Counted from the stretch's first letter, positions 6,217-13,819 are shown. The stretch is DNA of 14,157 bases from an uncultured Verrucomicrobiota bacterium (GCA_945487985.1 CALYTX010000015.1:1-14157), one strand, 5' to 3'. The notes: a model not told the origin generated them from the letters alone. A program made the numbers and translations.

Positions 6217-7814
6217 CCTATTCCGTCCTCTATCTTGCGTTCATGGCCTTCGCGCCGCTCGTGTTTTCGACGATTAAGTCGGCGAGTCGCGAGAAGCTTC
6301 GCGATTGCGTTTTCCTGAAAACGGTTGCCAAAGACTACCTGCGAACGCTCCCGACGATTGCGCTTGTGAGTTTGCCGATGGTGGCGATACCCTCCTGGAC
6401 GCGTGCATATGTTATCGCCATGCATCTGCTTTTCATGCCGCTGGTCATTCTGGAACTTGGCCATGTTTATCTGTTTGGCGCGCGTATGGGGCTCAATACA
6501 TTCTATTCGCTCTTCGTGACGAACATGAAAGAGACTGTGGAATACATCCAATGCAACCATACGAAGGCGCAGTTGGCGCTGATTGCGGTGCTCTATATTG
6601 CGCCTCTCGCCGCGCTCTGGCATCTGCCGGCAGCCGTTTTCGATTCCGGATTGTCACGAAGCTTCTTGGCGGGAGGCCTGGCGATTGTCGCCTTTCCGCT
6701 CATCCGCAACTTCTTCCAGCGCGGTGCCAGGCATAAATTGAGCTATGTGCTGAATCCATTTGTCAGCGCCTTTTACCACTACGCACTCTACCGCCGCCAG
6801 TACGGAGCGCTGAAGCTTCAGATTGCCGCGCATGCCGCTCCGAAGTTTGCGGATATCGTCTCGAAGATTCCTGCAGATATTCCCGAGACATATGTTGTCT
6901 GCATCGGCGAGAGTGCCAATATGCAGCATTGTTCGTATGCGGGCTACTGCCGCGGCACGAACGAATTCACGCGCGCAGCCGGCGACATTCTCTCTTTTAC
7001 GGGCTGTCGATCGCAGTACGCCCAGACTCTGCCATCGCTCGAAAAGACGATTACCTTCGCCACCGACCGCGAGCCCGATCTGCTCTACTCGAAAGGCTCG
7101 CTCATCGATTACTTCAACGATGCCGGCTTCAAGACTTTCTGGCTCTCCAACCAGTATGCGCTTGAAGATACGGCGATTACCGCGATGGCGGGACATGCGA
7201 GCGTGCGCAAGTGCATCAACTTTAGTTCGATGAAGGGTTTTGAAACAGCGGGCTACGACGGAAAGTTGCTGCCGGAATTCGCCAAGGTATTGTCCGATCC
7301 CGCGCCGAAGAAGACGATATTCCTGCACATGATCGGCTCGCATTCAGCGTATGTCAACCGCTATCCGGCCGAGTTCAAGCATTTCACCGGTTCGGTTCCA
7401 GGCAAGACGGGACTTGCCGCCTCTGCTCGGCACTTGCTCAATTCCTATGACGATTCGATTCGCTACACCGATTATGTGATAGCCGCGCTGGTGGACGCGC
7501 TGCGCGAGCGCGGCGGCGAGGAGGCTTCGGCGTTGGTGTATTTTGCCGACCACGGCGAGGATTGCTATGATTCCACGCCCACTAAACTGCTTGGACACGG
7601 ACCGTTGGCGAATTTGCCCATGACCGCCGTGCCGCTGCAATTGTGGCTTTCGCCGCGGCTGAAAGAACTGCGTCCCGATTTGCCACGGCGCGCGTCGAAG
7701 CCGAAGGCGTCCTATCGGCTCGAGCAGATTATCCATCTCATAATCGACCTCGCGTCGCTCTCGAATCCCGATTTCAGTCCCGCGGACAGTCTGTTCCCGG
7801 AGGTGGAGCAATGA
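6213..7814 (+). CDS. Phosphoethanolamine transferase (EptA/CptA-type, sulfatase fold)
   Basis: This 533-residue protein starts at ATG 6213 in an ATGA overlap. There is no ribosome site of its own, so translation is probably coupled. Five N-terminal membrane segments (about 2-20, 45-60, 64-88, 119-137, 149-167) precede a periplasmic alkaline-phosphatase-fold domain. TNMKETVEY (103-111) resembles the conserved Asn/Glu lipid-head-binding segment of the family. Zinc-site motifs are IGES with Glu233, FADHGED with Asp446 and His447, and LGHGPL with His462. The likely nucleophile is Thr272 in QTLPSLEKTITFA. This TLPSL context and the GHG...VPLQLWLS end look closer to CptA/OpgE-like core or glucan transferases than to lipid A EptA. 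It would move phosphoethanolamine from phosphatidylethanolamine onto lipid A, core sugar or heptose, releasing diacylglycerol. Family is firm; acceptor is uncertain. Confidence 0.87.
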   Translation: MTYSVLYLAFMAFAPLVFSTIKSASREKLRDCVFLKTVAKDYLRTLPTIALVSLPMVAIPSWTRAYVIAMHLLFMPLVILELGHVYLFGARMGLNTFYSLFVTNMKETVEYIQCNHTKAQLALIAVLYIAPLAALWHLPAAVFDSGLSRSFLAGGLAIVAFPLIRNFFQRGARHKLSYVLNPFVSAFYHYALYRRQYGALKLQIAAHAAPKFADIVSKIPADIPETYVVCIGESANMQHCSYAGYCRGTNEFTRAAGDILSFTGCRSQYAQTLPSLEKTITFATDREPDLLYSKGSLIDYFNDAGFKTFWLSNQYALEDTAITAMAGHASVRKCINFSSMKGFETAGYDGKLLPEFAKVLSDPAPKKTIFLHMIGSHSAYVNRYPAEFKHFTGSVPGKTGLAASARHLLNSYDDSIRYTDYVIAALVDALRERGGEEASALVYFADHGEDCYDSTPTKLLGHGPLANLPMTAVPLQLWLSPRLKELRPDLPRRASKPKASYRLEQIIHLIIDLASLSNPDFSPADSLFPEVEQ

Positions 7815-8797
7815 TTGTCAAGATTGCTTCGAAAAATCCGCTGTTCGGCCGCGAGCCGTTTGAATACTCGCCGGGTTACGTCTTCGTGCAGGATCCGGCC
7901 TGTGAACAATACGATTGGCTAGTGGTCTTCGACGATCTCAAGGAGTGCGAGATGCTGCGCTGTCCGCCGGAATGCACGATTCTTGCCACCTGGGAGCCCG
8001 TTAGCATCAAGAATTATGCAACGCCTTTCACCAGCCAGTTCGGACACTTGCTTACCAACCGTCCGCCGCAGGCCGAGAAACACCCTCATTACCATCTCGG
8101 CAAAGGCTACTTCCCCTGGTACAACAGCCGATCCTACGCAGAGAACCAAGCTTTTGTCATTCCCCCCAAGACCAAACTCGTTTCGGCGGTGTGCTCGGCC
8201 AAGGCGATGCGCTGGACGAAGCACCACGATCGAATTCAGCTTTTGAAGCGGCTCGTCGCGGAGGTTCCCGGCGCGGAGTGGTACGGCCACGGGGTGCGGG
8301 AGTTTGCTCGCAAGTGCGATTTGATGGATTCCTATCGCTACCATGTGGCGATAGAAAACCACATCGCCCCGCATTACTGGACCGAGAAGATCGCCGACGC
8401 CTATCTGTGCGAGTGTCTGCCGTTCTACGCCGGCGCGCCCGATCTTGCGGATGATTTCCCCGCCGAATCGTTCATCCCCATTCCCGTCGACAATCCGGCC
8501 AAGGCGGTCGACATCGTCAAGAGAGCAATTGCGAACGACGAATGGGAAAAGCGTCTGCCCGCCATCAAGGAGGCGAAGGCGCGGCTGTTTGCCGAGTATA
8601 ATTTCTGGGCGCAGGTCATCAAGGTCATCGAGGCGGAGAAGGGACAGCCTGTGAGCGCCGTCGATTCGGCGCGCCCGCGATTCCTGCGTTCGCGCAAGTG
8701 GCTGCGCAAACATTCGTTCAGAGCGAATCTGGAAGACGGGGTTTTTCATTTCAAGCAATATCTTTCAGGAGTAGGGTTATGGCCGAAAATGTCGTAG
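7811..8797 (+). CDS. Family 10 glycosyltransferase (alpha-1,3-fucosyltransferase-like)
   Basis: This 328-residue protein starts at ATG 7811 in an ATGA overlap, with GGAGG at 7799-7803 seven bases upstream. The C-terminal half carries the GT10 pattern. A Lys-rich strand with KLVSAVCSAK comes first, then a conserved YRYHVAIENH (Glu182, Asn183), then YWTEKIADAYLC (Thr191, Glu192, Lys193), and then PFYAGAPDLADDFPAESFIPI. In bacterial fucosyltransferases this YKFxLAFEN...DYVTEK segment binds GDP-fucose. There is no signal or membrane segment; the enzyme would act in the cytoplasm on a growing oligosaccharide. No GDP-fucose synthesis gene is in the window, so the donor is not confirmed by context. 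The C-terminus past about residue 285 is basic, possibly for membrane association as in Helicobacter enzymes. Its last 19 bases overlap hldE. Confidence 0.8.
   Translation: MIVKIASKNPLFGREPFEYSPGYVFVQDPACEQYDWLVVFDDLKECEMLRCPPECTILATWEPVSIKNYATPFTSQFGHLLTNRPPQAEKHPHYHLGKGYFPWYNSRSYAENQAFVIPPKTKLVSAVCSAKAMRWTKHHDRIQLLKRLVAEVPGAEWYGHGVREFARKCDLMDSYRYHVAIENHIAPHYWTEKIADAYLCECLPFYAGAPDLADDFPAESFIPIPVDNPAKAVDIVKRAIANDEWEKRLPAIKEAKARLFAEYNFWAQVIKVIEAEKGQPVSAVDSARPRFLRSRKWLRKHSFRANLEDGVFHFKQYLSGVGLWPKMS
8767..8771 (+). promoter_or_regulatory. Ribosome binding site inside the GT10 gene that sets the hldE start
   Basis: AGGAG lies seven bases before ATG 8779. It supports this start rather than the GTG at 8698, which would add 27 residues that do not resemble the HldE N-terminus. 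Confidence 0.6.
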
Positions 8798-10245
8798 AAG
8801 ATTTCTCCCGCGCGCGCATTCTCGTCGTCGGCGATTTGATGCTCGACCGTTTTGTGTCCGGCCGGGTCGATCGCATCTCCCCGGAGGCGCCGGTGCCGGT
8901 GTTTCGCTGGGAAAGCGAACGGGAAATGCTCGGCGGTGCCGGCAACGTGATTGCCAATCTCCATGCGCTCGGAGCGCACACGGCGCTCGTCTGCCGCGTG
9001 GGCGACGACGCCGAGGCGCTTCGCGCAGGCGAGCTTCTTCGCGCGGCCGGCGCGGAACTGGTGGCCGTTCGTTCCGCGGCGGTTCCTACCATTCGCAAGA
9101 CACGCTTCGTCGCCAGCGGCCACCACGTTCTGCGCATGGACCGCGAGAAGGTCGCTCCGTTGGCGGCGGCGGAGGAGGCGGAGTTGCTCGGGGCAATCGA
9201 GCGTATCGTGTCGGGCTATGACTTAGTTGTCTTTTCCGACTATGCGAAGGGGCTCTTCTCGACTTCCTTCACCACGAAGGCGCTCGCCATTTGCCGCGCG
9301 GCGGAGCGGCGCGTTTTTGTCGATCCCAAAGGCAGGGACTACCGCAAATACGGCGGAGCGACTCTGGTCAAGCCCAATCTCAAGGAGCTCGAAACCGTCT
9401 GCGGGGTTCGTTTCGATTCCGCGGCACCGGATTTTCTCGACGCGGTTGTGCGCTGCGCCCAGAAAATGCTCGCGGTGTGCAATATCGAGCGCGCGGTAGT
9501 GACCTTGAGCGAAAAGGGAATGGTCTATGTTTCGCGCGATGGTTCCGATACGACGTATCTTCCCACCGAGGGGCGCGAGGTTTGCGACGTCTCCGGCGCG
9601 GGTGATACGACCATGTCGGTGCTCGCCGCCGCCCGCGCTTTGGGCGTGACATTCCCCCGCGCGATGGAAATGGCCAATTTCGCCGCGGGAATCGTGGTCG
9701 GCAAGGTCGGCACCGCCGTCGTCACGCCAGGCGAGCTCAAGGCGGCGATGGACGACAGGCGCTCGCCGGCGTTGCCGTTCGCCCGCAAGGTGTTTTCGCG
9801 CGCCGACCTTTCTGCGCAGGCGAAAATCTGGAAGGGCGAGGGACTTAAGGTCGGCTTCACGAACGGATGTTTTGACTGCCTTCACTGCGGACACCTCTCG
9901 TCGCTTCACGAAGCCAAGGAGCATTGCGACCGGCTGATCGTAGCGATCAACAGCGACGCTTCGGTGCGTCGGCTCAAAGGTCCGTCGCGTCCGATCCAGG
10001 ACGAGCGCACGCGCAGCCTTGTCCTCGCCGGTCTCGAACTTGTCGACGCGGTCGTTCTTTTCGACGAGGATACGGCGCTGCCCGTTGTCGAGGAGATTCG
10101 TCCCGATGTGATAGCCAAGGAGGGCTATACTATTGATCGCTGGCCGGAAGCCAGATTCGTGATCGGCTACGGCGGCAAGGCGGTTACACTCAAACGCGTC
10201 GAGGGTTATTCCACTTCGTCGATGGCGGAAAGGATGCGGAAATGA
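8779..10245 (+). CDS. hldE: Bifunctional heptose-7-phosphate kinase / heptose-1-phosphate adenylyltransferase
   Basis: This 488-residue protein matches full-length HldE (about 475-480 in E. coli). The N-terminal PfkB-type kinase domain (about 13-330) phosphorylates D-glycero-D-manno-heptose 7-phosphate at C1. It shows VVGDLMLDRFVSGRVDRISPE, split here as VVGDLMLDRF and ISPEAPVPVF, then GGAGNVIANL, and DVSGAGDT with catalytic base Asp276. The C-terminal nucleotidylyltransferase domain (about 350-488) forms ADP-heptose. It shows FTNGCFDCLHCGH, with the HxGH motif at His369-His372, and INSDASVRRLKGPSRPI. ATG 8779 overlaps the GT10 gene by 19 bases, and the stop overlaps gmhA by ATGA. With gmhA and gmhB directly downstream, three enzymes of the ADP-heptose pathway sit in a row. 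The epimerase HldD is not in the window. Function is cytoplasmic supply for inner-core LPS. Confidence 0.95.
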   Translation: MAENVVEDFSRARILVVGDLMLDRFVSGRVDRISPEAPVPVFRWESEREMLGGAGNVIANLHALGAHTALVCRVGDDAEALRAGELLRAAGAELVAVRSAAVPTIRKTRFVASGHHVLRMDREKVAPLAAAEEAELLGAIERIVSGYDLVVFSDYAKGLFSTSFTTKALAICRAAERRVFVDPKGRDYRKYGGATLVKPNLKELETVCGVRFDSAAPDFLDAVVRCAQKMLAVCNIERAVVTLSEKGMVYVSRDGSDTTYLPTEGREVCDVSGAGDTTMSVLAAARALGVTFPRAMEMANFAAGIVVGKVGTAVVTPGELKAAMDDRRSPALPFARKVFSRADLSAQAKIWKGEGLKVGFTNGCFDCLHCGHLSSLHEAKEHCDRLIVAINSDASVRRLKGPSRPIQDERTRSLVLAGLELVDAVVLFDEDTALPVVEEIRPDVIAKEGYTIDRWPEARFVIGYGGKAVTLKRVEGYSTSSMAERMRK

Positions 10246-10808
10246 AAGAGTACTTCGAGGCGCAATGCGCCCAGATAGCCGCGAACTTCGAAAATCTCAA
10301 GGCACTCGGCGGCGCCGTCGCCGCAGCTGGGGAGCTTTGTGTCGCCGCACTCAAGGCTGGCGGCAAGGTGATGTTTTGCGGCAACGGCGGTAGCGCTGCG
10401 GACGCGCAGCATCTCGCCGCGGAACTTTCCGGACGCTTCGAGGCTAACCGTCCCGGAATCGCCGGGCTGGCGCTTACGACGGACACCTCCGCGCTGACGG
10501 CGATTGCCAACGACTTCGGCTACGAATATGTTTTCTCCCGGCAGGTCGAAGCGATAGGGCGCGCCGGAGACGTGCTTTACGCCATTTCGACCAGCGGCAA
10601 TTCAGCCAATGTCCTCGCCGCTGTCGAGGCGGCACGCGCGCGCGACATTCGAGTGATTGCCGTGACGGGTGCTTCTGGCGGCAGAATGCGTGAAATGTGC
10701 GATGTGTTGCTGAACGTGCCGGCGGAAAAGGCTGCGCGCGTGCAGGAAATGCACATCGCGCTGGGGCACATTCTTTGCGGCATGATCGAAAGGGCGCTTT
10801 ATGCCTAA
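10242..10808 (+). CDS. gmhA: Sedoheptulose-7-phosphate isomerase
   Basis: This 188-residue SIS-domain protein converts sedoheptulose 7-phosphate to D-glycero-D-manno-heptose 7-phosphate, the first step of ADP-heptose synthesis. Motifs are FCGNGGSAADAQHLAAEL (45-62), STSGNSANV (116-124) and QEMHIALGHILCGMIE (168-183). The zinc/active-site residues His61, Glu65, Gln172 and His180 of E. coli GmhA appear as His57, Glu61, Gln168 and His176. Length matches the family (about 190). ATG 10242 overlaps the hldE stop (ATGA), with GGAAAGGA at 10227-10234 as ribosome site. Its own end overlaps gmhB by eight bases, so the three heptose genes are tightly coupled. No unusual feature is visible. Confidence 0.95.
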   Translation: MKEYFEAQCAQIAANFENLKALGGAVAAAGELCVAALKAGGKVMFCGNGGSAADAQHLAAELSGRFEANRPGIAGLALTTDTSALTAIANDFGYEYVFSRQVEAIGRAGDVLYAISTSGNSANVLAAVEAARARDIRVIAVTGASGGRMREMCDVLLNVPAEKAARVQEMHIALGHILCGMIERALYA

Positions 10809-11256
10809 GGCCCTGTTTATGGACCGCGATGGGACGATCAACGCCGATTATGCGTACGTCCACGAAAAAGATCACTTCGATTTCATCCCGGGGGTTTTTG
10901 AATTTTGCCGCGCCGCCCAGGCGAAGGGATACTTGATTATCGTCATCACCAATCAGTCGGGTATTGCGCGCGGCTACTACACCGAGGACGACTTCAAGGC
11001 GCTCAACGACTGGATGGTGGCGCGTTTTGCGGCCGAGGGCGTGACCATCACCGACGTTTTTTACTGTCCGGAATTGTCGGGACCCGACCGCAAACCCGAA
11101 CCCGGGATGTTCCTCAAGGCGCGCGACAAGTACGGCATCGACATGGCGGCGTCCGTTTCGCTCGGCGACAAGCCGCGGGACGTCGAAGCCGGCGAACGTG
11201 CGGGCGTGGGCAGGAACCTCCTCTTCAACGGGGACTATTCGGAGATCTCCCTATGA
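10801..11256 (+). CDS. gmhB: Heptose-1,7-bisphosphate phosphatase (short form without zinc-site ligands)
   Basis: This 151-residue HAD-family phosphatase removes the C7 phosphate from D-glycero-D-manno-heptose 1,7-bisphosphate. Motif I is FMDRDGTIN with nucleophile Asp8 and general acid Asp10. Motif II is ITNQSGIARGYY (49-60) with Thr50. Motif III Lys is in DRKPEPGM (96-103, Lys98). Motif IV is LGDKPRDVEAG (121-131) with Asp123 and Asp127. E. coli GmhB is about 190 residues and has a structural zinc loop with a CPHH...C-x-C-R-K-P pattern. Here that stretch reads FYCPELSGPDRKP, keeping only Cys89, with the loop shortened. Related HisB-type phosphatases share this fold, but its position between gmhA and a heptosyltransferase gene makes heptose the likely substrate. 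Start ATG 10801 overlaps gmhA by eight bases; GAAAGGG is at 10788-10794. Confidence 0.9.
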   Translation: MPKALFMDRDGTINADYAYVHEKDHFDFIPGVFEFCRAAQAKGYLIIVITNQSGIARGYYTEDDFKALNDWMVARFAAEGVTITDVFYCPELSGPDRKPEPGMFLKARDKYGIDMAASVSLGDKPRDVEAGERAGVGRNLLFNGDYSEISL

Positions 11257-12182
11257 GCAAAGAGAATATCCTCGTGATCAAGCACGGAGCGCTGGGCGAT
11301 TTCGTGATGCAATCCGGGCGCATGCGCACGATCCGCGCCAGACACCCCGGCGCGCACATTGCCATCATCACCGAGGCGTTCCTCAAGGGACTCGCCGAGG
11401 CGATGGGCTTTTTTGACGAAGTGATTGTCGATTCGCGCGGTTACAACATGGCCACTTGGTGGCGTGTGATCGTGAAGGAGATTGGAGGGCGCAAGTGGGA
11501 CGCCATCTATGATCTGCAGTCCTCGAATCGCACGCTCTGCCGCTACTATCCGCTCGTCCTCACCGCGACGCGTCATGCCCTGAAGTGGGGACGCCTTGCG
11601 AAGGGCGGTCTCACCTGGCGCACGAGCTCCCGCAAGATCCCGTTTCTTCCGTGGTTCTTCCGTAATGTCCACGAGGCGATTACCTGGGCTCCGAAGGACC
11701 TCTCGATGTGCCACGGCGACCACGCCCACTTCGATCTCCTGCCTGAGAAGTACGCGCTCCTCATTCCGGGCTGCAGCGCCGGCAACGAGCAGAAGCGCTG
11801 GCCGCCGGAACGCTTCGTCGAACTGACGCGCTTCTTCGCCGAGAAGGGCCTCAAGTCCGTCGTGATGGGCACGAAGGCCGAAGCGAAGGAGATCAACGCG
11901 ATCTGCGAAGGAAATCCGAATGCCGTCAACTTCCTCGGACAGAGTTCGATCGCCGACATCCCGGACCTCGCCAACGGTGCTGCGGTCGTCGTCGGCAACG
12001 ATACGGGTCCCTCGCACATCGCGCATATCGCCGGTGCCAAGACCGTGATGCTCTTCACCGCCTACGATTTCGGACGCGCCGCCCCGAAGAACAAGCCGAA
12101 CGTGATCTCGCTCAAGGGCGAGAAGATCACCGACATTCCCGTCGAGGACGTCCGCGCGGCCCTCGCGACTTTCATGGTATAA
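11253..12182 (+). CDS. Family 9 glycosyltransferase (ADP-heptose:LPS heptosyltransferase type)
   Basis: This 309-residue protein starts at ATG 11253 in an ATGA overlap with gmhB, with GGAG at 11241-11244. It has the GT9 (WaaC/WaaF/WaaQ) layout. The N-terminal LVIKHGALGDFVMQ contains Asp16, equivalent to the catalytic Asp13 of WaaC. A second domain begins near LIPGCSAGNEQKRWPPERFVEL. The donor-binding VVGNDTGPSHIAHIAGAKTV contains Asp250, matching WaaC Asp261, and is split here as VVGNDTGPSHIAH and IAGAKTVMLF. These enzymes add L-glycero-D-manno-heptose from ADP-heptose to the inner core at the cytoplasmic face of the inner membrane. Direct coupling to the heptose genes supports heptose as donor. 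Which heptose (I, II or III) cannot be decided. Codon use begins to shift inside this gene: TTT appears three times in the first part, and only TTC after about 11650. Confidence 0.9.
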   Translation: MSKENILVIKHGALGDFVMQSGRMRTIRARHPGAHIAIITEAFLKGLAEAMGFFDEVIVDSRGYNMATWWRVIVKEIGGRKWDAIYDLQSSNRTLCRYYPLVLTATRHALKWGRLAKGGLTWRTSSRKIPFLPWFFRNVHEAITWAPKDLSMCHGDHAHFDLLPEKYALLIPGCSAGNEQKRWPPERFVELTRFFAEKGLKSVVMGTKAEAKEINAICEGNPNAVNFLGQSSIADIPDLANGAAVVVGNDTGPSHIAHIAGAKTVMLFTAYDFGRAAPKNKPNVISLKGEKITDIPVEDVRAALATFMV

Positions 12183-12183
12183 T
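12175..12183 (+). promoter_or_regulatory. Possible internal extended -10 promoter before the GT2 gene
   Basis: TGGTATAAT at 12175-12183 matches TGnTATAAT exactly and spans the stop of the heptosyltransferase gene. A start of transcription near 12190 would sit almost on the ATG at 12192, giving a leaderless or nearly leaderless message. The GT2 gene has no good ribosome site, which fits this idea. The only other exact TGnTATAAT I noticed is the promoter at 479-487. The match could still be a by-product of the Met-Val-stop codons. Confidence 0.4.
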
Positions 12184-12191
12184 TGGACGAC

Positions 12192-13028
12192 ATGCCGAAG
12201 ATCTCCGTCATCATGCCCGTGTACAAGACCGAAGCGACGGTTGCCGCCGCGATCGAGTCGGTCTTGTCCCAGACTTTCGCTGACTTCGAACTCCTGTGCG
12301 TCGACGACGGTTCGCCTGACAAGGCGGGCGAGACGCTTGCGGCCTATGCGGCGAAGGATTCGCGCGTGCGCGTCTTCACCCAGGAGAACCGCGGCCTCTC
12401 GGGCGCGCGCAATACGGGTCTTGAACAGGCCGTCGGCGAATACGTGACGTTCCTGGATTCGGACGATGCGTTGCCGCGCCATGCGCTTGCGACCTTCCTG
12501 TCCGCGGCCGAACAGACGGGGGCCGCCGTGGTCGTCTCGGAGCGTCCCGTCGATGTCGAGACGGATGAGGCGAAGCGTGAGGCCATCGCCGTGGAGACGG
12601 TCTCTCAGAAAGTCCGCGTCTCCACGACGCCGCTCAAGTCCGTCCTGGCCGGCCGCCGCATGCGTTCGTCGGCCTGGAACAAGTTCTATCTCCGCTCGAC
12701 GATCGGCGACCGTCGTTTCATCGAGGGCATCTATTTCGAGGACTGGCCGTTTGTGACGGAGCTGCTCGGAGATCTTGAAAAGGTCGCCATCGTCTCCGTT
12801 CCGTGCTATGTCTATTCGAAGATCGGCGAATCGATCGTCCGTTCGTCCTTCAACCAGAAGAAGGTGACGAGCTACTTGACCGGCATCGAGCATGTCACGT
12901 CCTATTTCGAAGGTCACCCGCAGCGCAAGTGGGCGATGCGGCGCGTCCGAATGGCGCAGGAGATGCTGGAGAAACGCATGCGCAAGGCGGGCATGCTCGC
13001 AAAGAAGGGACTGTGGAGGTGGCTATGA
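12192..13028 (+). CDS. Family 2 glycosyltransferase (GT-A fold)
   Basis: This 278-residue inverting glycosyltransferase has the standard GT2 start ISVIMPVYKTEATVAAAIES, nucleotide-binding LLCVDDGSPD (Asp38, Asp39), ENRGLSGARNTGL (65-77) and metal-binding FLDSDD (Asp89, Asp91). FEDWPF, near residue 180, is the likely acidic motif of the acceptor region. It ends in a basic tail (RMRKAGMLAKKGLWRWL), probably for membrane contact. ATG 12192 is chosen because MPKISVIMPVY is a typical GT2 beginning; TTG 12183 would add only three residues and leaves no space from the upstream stop. There is no clear Shine-Dalgarno site. Its stop overlaps the next gene by ATGA. Codon use is strongly C-ending (Phe: ten TTC, one TTT by hand count). 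Sugar and acceptor are unknown; the context is LPS or capsule oligosaccharide. Confidence 0.87.
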   Translation: MPKISVIMPVYKTEATVAAAIESVLSQTFADFELLCVDDGSPDKAGETLAAYAAKDSRVRVFTQENRGLSGARNTGLEQAVGEYVTFLDSDDALPRHALATFLSAAEQTGAAVVVSERPVDVETDEAKREAIAVETVSQKVRVSTTPLKSVLAGRRMRSSAWNKFYLRSTIGDRRFIEGIYFEDWPFVTELLGDLEKVAIVSVPCYVYSKIGESIVRSSFNQKKVTSYLTGIEHVTSYFEGHPQRKWAMRRVRMAQEMLEKRMRKAGMLAKKGLWRWL

Positions 13029-13819
13029 TACCGAAGATCATCCATTACGTCTGGCTGGGCGACAAGGAACTGCCCGAACCCGATCGCACCTATGTCGAGG
13101 GCTGGAAGAAGCTTTTGCCGGACTGGGAGATCAAGTGCTGGGGCCTCGAGGCGATCAAGGACCTCGACGATCCGTTCCTCAAGGAGACGCTGTCCGTCCG
13201 CAGCTGGGTGTTCGCGAGCGACTGGATCCGGCTCTATGCCCTTGCGACCGAAGGTGGCTTCTATCTCGACACCGACGTCGAGCTGAAGTCGACCCTGGAG
13301 CCGTTCCGTTCGCATGACCTCTGCTTCGGACTCAACCGCAATCTCCATCCCCAGACGGCCGTCCTCGGCTCCGTGCCGCACCAGCCGCTGATCGAGGAGC
13401 TTCTGGAAACGTACTCGAAGCGTAAGTTCATCAAGGGCGACGGCGTCTATGACGTCACGGCGAGCAATACGGTCTATCGCCGCATGTTCCTTCGTCACGG
13501 CGTCGACCTTGAGAAGCTTTCGCCGGAACAGCAGCACGACGTGCTGCCGGGCGTGCGCATCTATCCGACGGCGGTCCTCTGTCGTCCCTGCGGCGATCCG
13601 GCGGTGAATGTCGCCCATCACCATGTGAAGGGCACGTGGGTGGCGCCGTACGAACGCAAGCAGGTCATCGACCTTCCGTTCGGCTACCGCCTGATCCGCA
13701 TCAAGCGCCGCGGACGCGCCAAGGCCGAGGACGCCTTGCCGTTGCTCGCCCACGAGAAACGCTGTTTCGCGCTCCGGTTCCGGCAGAAGGTGCTCGTCTT
13801 CGCAAAGGTGGTGAAGTGA
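13025..13819 (+). CDS. Family 32 glycosyltransferase (DXD, capsular/LPS type)
   Basis: This 264-residue protein begins IPKIIHYVWLGDKELPE, the hallmark of GT32 (Gly_transf_sug/OCH1-like) enzymes. It then has FASDWIRLYALATEGGFYLD and the metal-binding DTD motif at Asp82-Asp84. A later HHHVKGTWV segment (about 199-207) matches the usual His/Trp-rich end of the catalytic domain. It is a cytoplasmic GT-A enzyme, commonly adding galactose, mannose or N-acetylhexosamine residues to capsule or LPS; the donor here is not known. GGAGG at 13015-13019 sits five bases before ATG 13025, which overlaps the GT2 stop. The C-terminus is rich in Arg and Lys. All eleven Phe codons are TTC, unlike genes at the left of the window. 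The stop forms a TGATG overlap with the next gene. Confidence 0.87.
   Translation: MIPKIIHYVWLGDKELPEPDRTYVEGWKKLLPDWEIKCWGLEAIKDLDDPFLKETLSVRSWVFASDWIRLYALATEGGFYLDTDVELKSTLEPFRSHDLCFGLNRNLHPQTAVLGSVPHQPLIEELLETYSKRKFIKGDGVYDVTASNTVYRRMFLRHGVDLEKLSPEQQHDVLPGVRIYPTAVLCRPCGDPAVNVAHHHVKGTWVAPYERKQVIDLPFGYRLIRIKRRGRAKAEDALPLLAHEKRCFALRFRQKVLVFAKVVK

Noticed and set aside
12183..12191. TTG start for the GT2 gene
   Set aside because: It adds just three residues, has no ribosome site and abuts the upstream stop. ATG 12192 gives the typical GT2 N-terminus.
11235..12917. Long minus-strand open frame of about 560 codons
   Set aside because: It lies fully opposite the heptosyltransferase and GT2 genes, which have clear family motifs. 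The translation is Arg/Asp/Gly-rich without recognisable domains; this is the usual shadow in GC-rich DNA.
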